From an uncultured Tabrizicola sp. (lineage in GTDB: Bacteria; Pseudomonadota; Alphaproteobacteria; Rhodobacterales; Rhodobacteraceae), in the NCBI GenBank assembly GCA_937858255.1, contig CALLZQ010000373.1, positions 1-7,404 of the forward strand: 7,404 nt of DNA. The letters run 5' to 3'. The translations under genes were made by a program, and so were the position numbers. The notes under the pieces are model-generated. The model ran no database searches, was not told where the DNA came from, and worked only from the letters and a program-made list of their open reading frames with translations. This document shows, piece after piece, positions 6,051 to 7,404 of this stretch (position 1 is its first letter; the number at the start of each line of letters is the position of its first letter).

Positions 6051-6070
6051 ACATATACATAAGTATATGT
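6051..6070. promoter_or_regulatory. Perfect AT-rich dyad ahead of the RTX gene, candidate operator
   Basis: ACATATAC (6051-6058) and GTATATGT (6063-6070) are perfect 8-bp inverted copies separated by ATAA. The centre is about 27 nt before the RTX start codon at 6088. It contains a -10-like TATACA (6054-6059), with only a poor -35 candidate (TTAGGG, 6031-6036, 17-nt spacing). Such a symmetric AT-rich site in GC-rich DNA suggests a dimeric repressor or activator site over the promoter. I cannot assign the regulator. Confidence 0.45.
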
Positions 6071-6077
6071 CTTGCCC

Positions 6078-6082
6078 GGAGA
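6078..6082 (+). promoter_or_regulatory. Ribosome binding site of the RTX gene
   Basis: GGAGA with a 5-nt spacer (ACCGC) precedes ATG at 6088. An in-frame ATG at 6067 lies inside the AT-rich dyad and has no such site upstream, so the 6088 start is preferred. Confidence 0.7.
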
Positions 6083-6087
6083 ACCGC

Positions 6088-7404
6088 ATGGCCCGCCTTC
6101 TGACTGGAACTTTCGCGACCGCCGATGTCAATTTCGCGGGTCTTGATTTCAACGCGATCTATGCGGCGCGGACGGCTGTCAGCCATGTGCTGAACGATCC
6201 GATTACCGTTCGCTCGATTGTCTATACTTCGGTCTACCGGATCGACCATACCGGGCCGAACAGCCCGTTTTATCTCTATGGTGACGGGTTTACCGTCGAT
6301 CTGGCCGGCAATCTGACGGGGGGCACGGTGACGGGCATCGCCATGGGGCCGGATCAGTTCGACCCCGATGCGATCCTGCAACAATTCTCGCTGCCGGCGG
6401 CCGACGTGTTTGCGGCGCTGCAATCGGCCTCGCGGCTGGATGATGATGGGCTGATGTCGCTGGCGCTGGCGGGCAATGACACGTTCAACCTGAACAACAA
6501 CAATCATACGGTGCGGGGCTATGACGGCAATGACACCGTTTCCGGCGCCCGGGGCGACGATCTGATCTTTGGCGATGCCGGCGATGACAGCCTGAGCGGT
6601 TATTTCGGCGATGACACGATCTATGGCGGCGCTGGCAATGACCGCATCCTTGGCAGCGCCGGCGATAATGAGCTTTACGGCGATGCCGGCGATGATGTGC
6701 TTTCGACCCTCAATGGCAATTCCACGGTTTACGGCGGGTTTGGCGCTGACCGCATCGTCATGTCCGGCGGGTTGCTGGTCGCCTATGGCGGCGAGGGAAT
6801 GGACAGCATTTACGGCGGGGCCGGGGGCGATCTGGTGTTTGGCGGCACCGAGGATGATCGCGCCGAGACCGGGGATGGCGATGACACCATCTATGGCGAT
6901 GATGGCGATGACGTGATCGACATGGGCAAGGGCAATGATCTGGCCTATGGCGGCGCCGGCAACGATCACATCGTGGATGCCAGCCGGTTGGGCGGCGATG
7001 ACACGATCCGCGGCGACGATGGCGATGACACGATCGAGGGCGGCGCGGGCAATGACAATATCGGCGGCGGCGCGGGCAACGACCTGATTTCCGAAACCTC
7101 CGGCAGCAACATCATCTGGGCCGGTCTGGGCAATGACACCGTTCAGGGCGGCACGGGCAGCGATACGATCTATGGCGGCGCCGGGCGCAACCAGTTGTTC
7201 GGCAATGCGGGCAACGATGTGATCCATACCAGCGCCGCTGGCGATTTCGTCGGCGGCGGCGAGGGGAATGATTCGATTTACGGCAATGTCGGTTCGGACA
7301 CGATTTATGCCGGTCTGGGCAACGATCTGGTGGGCGGCGGCGGCGGCAGCGATGTGATCTATGGCTCGGCCGGGGTCAACAGCCTCTGGGGGGGCTATGG
7401 CGAT
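6088..7404 (+). CDS. RTX-type calcium-binding repeat protein (3' end outside window)
   Basis: An uninterrupted frame of 439 codons runs off the right edge. The product starts MARLLTGTFATADVNFAG and has no Sec signal peptide, as is usual for type I secreted RTX proteins, whose export signal is at the C-terminus (not visible here). Residues 1 to about 125 form a non-repeat domain, including FYLYGDGFTVD and LTGGTVTGI, which recalls the beta-rich pre-repeat region of other Rhodobacteraceae RTX proteins. After a first AGNDTF (127-132), about 30 nonapeptides of the GGxGxDxUx type run from about residue 144 to the edge, for example GYDGNDTVS, GGAGNDRIL and GGTGSDTIY. These should fold as a calcium-loaded beta-roll outside the cell. 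Several units are degenerate (ETSGSNIIW, GSAGVNSLW). No enzymatic domain is seen in the visible part, so adhesin, surface-layer-like protein or exoenzyme cannot be told apart. The start at 6088 follows GGAGA; a dyad lies just upstream. Confidence 0.93.
   Translation, partial: MARLLTGTFATADVNFAGLDFNAIYAARTAVSHVLNDPITVRSIVYTSVYRIDHTGPNSPFYLYGDGFTVDLAGNLTGGTVTGIAMGPDQFDPDAILQQFSLPAADVFAALQSASRLDDDGLMSLALAGNDTFNLNNNNHTVRGYDGNDTVSGARGDDLIFGDAGDDSLSGYFGDDTIYGGAGNDRILGSAGDNELYGDAGDDVLSTLNGNSTVYGGFGADRIVMSGGLLVAYGGEGMDSIYGGAGGDLVFGGTEDDRAETGDGDDTIYGDDGDDVIDMGKGNDLAYGGAGNDHIVDASRLGGDDTIRGDDGDDTIEGGAGNDNIGGGAGNDLISETSGSNIIWAGLGNDTVQGGTGSDTIYGGAGRNQLFGNAGNDVIHTSAAGDFVGGGEGNDSIYGNVGSDTIYAGLGNDLVGGGGGSDVIYGSAGVNSLWGGYGD

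Noticed and set aside
6031..7227. Long minus-strand open frame (398 codons) opposite the RTX gene
   Set aside because: Its monotonous Ala/Ile/Val-rich product is the mirror of the Gly-Asp repeat codons; the plus frame gives clear RTX nonapeptides with a good ribosome site.

Overview
The window reads as a chromosomal segment of an alphaproteobacterium, most likely a member of the Rhodobacteraceae. Signs of this are the high GC content, a class I (not class II) lysyl-tRNA synthetase, and the neighbourhood of purE/purK with a DUF465 small coiled-coil protein. The Hsp20-DUF1150 gene pair and the RTX protein with a Rhodobacteraceae-style N-terminal region point the same way. The assignment is inferred from family recognition, not from a database search.

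Layout. Bases 1-2622 run on the plus strand: the 3' part of lysK, then a 232-residue polytopic membrane protein 4 nt behind it, then a small exported DUF4864 protein. A strong hairpin at 2650-2684 separates this block from the converging minus-strand block. Bases 2701-5110 are minus-strand genes, in reading order: a small exported protein of unknown function (start 5110), DUF465 (start 4561), purE (start 4252) and purK (start 3774). purE and purK overlap by 8 nt and encode the two steps of bacterial AIR-to-CAIR conversion in purine synthesis. From 5111 onward all genes are on the plus strand. A heat-shock (sigma-32 type) promoter and a three-hairpin leader resembling a ROSE RNA thermometer precede hsp20 and a DUF1150 gene, and a 13-bp-stem hairpin follows them at 5991-6020. 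A perfect AT-rich 8-bp dyad at 6051-6070 then precedes an RTX repeat protein that runs off the right edge.

How the parts work together. The window joins housekeeping functions (lysine charging, purine synthesis), a heat-responsive small chaperone operon that seems controlled at both transcription and translation, and the beginning of a large secreted calcium-binding repeat protein. The points most worth following up are the hsp20 leader (sigma-32 promoter plus ROSE-like anti-SD UCGCU, with a competing hairpin and a tiny upstream ORF), non-consensus residues in the normally invariant GAGGAAHLPG segment of PurE, and the dyad at the RTX gene. I see no CRISPR array, insertion sequence, tRNA or rRNA. 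No intergenic stretch exceeds 300 bases, and I found no clear undescribed multi-gene system.
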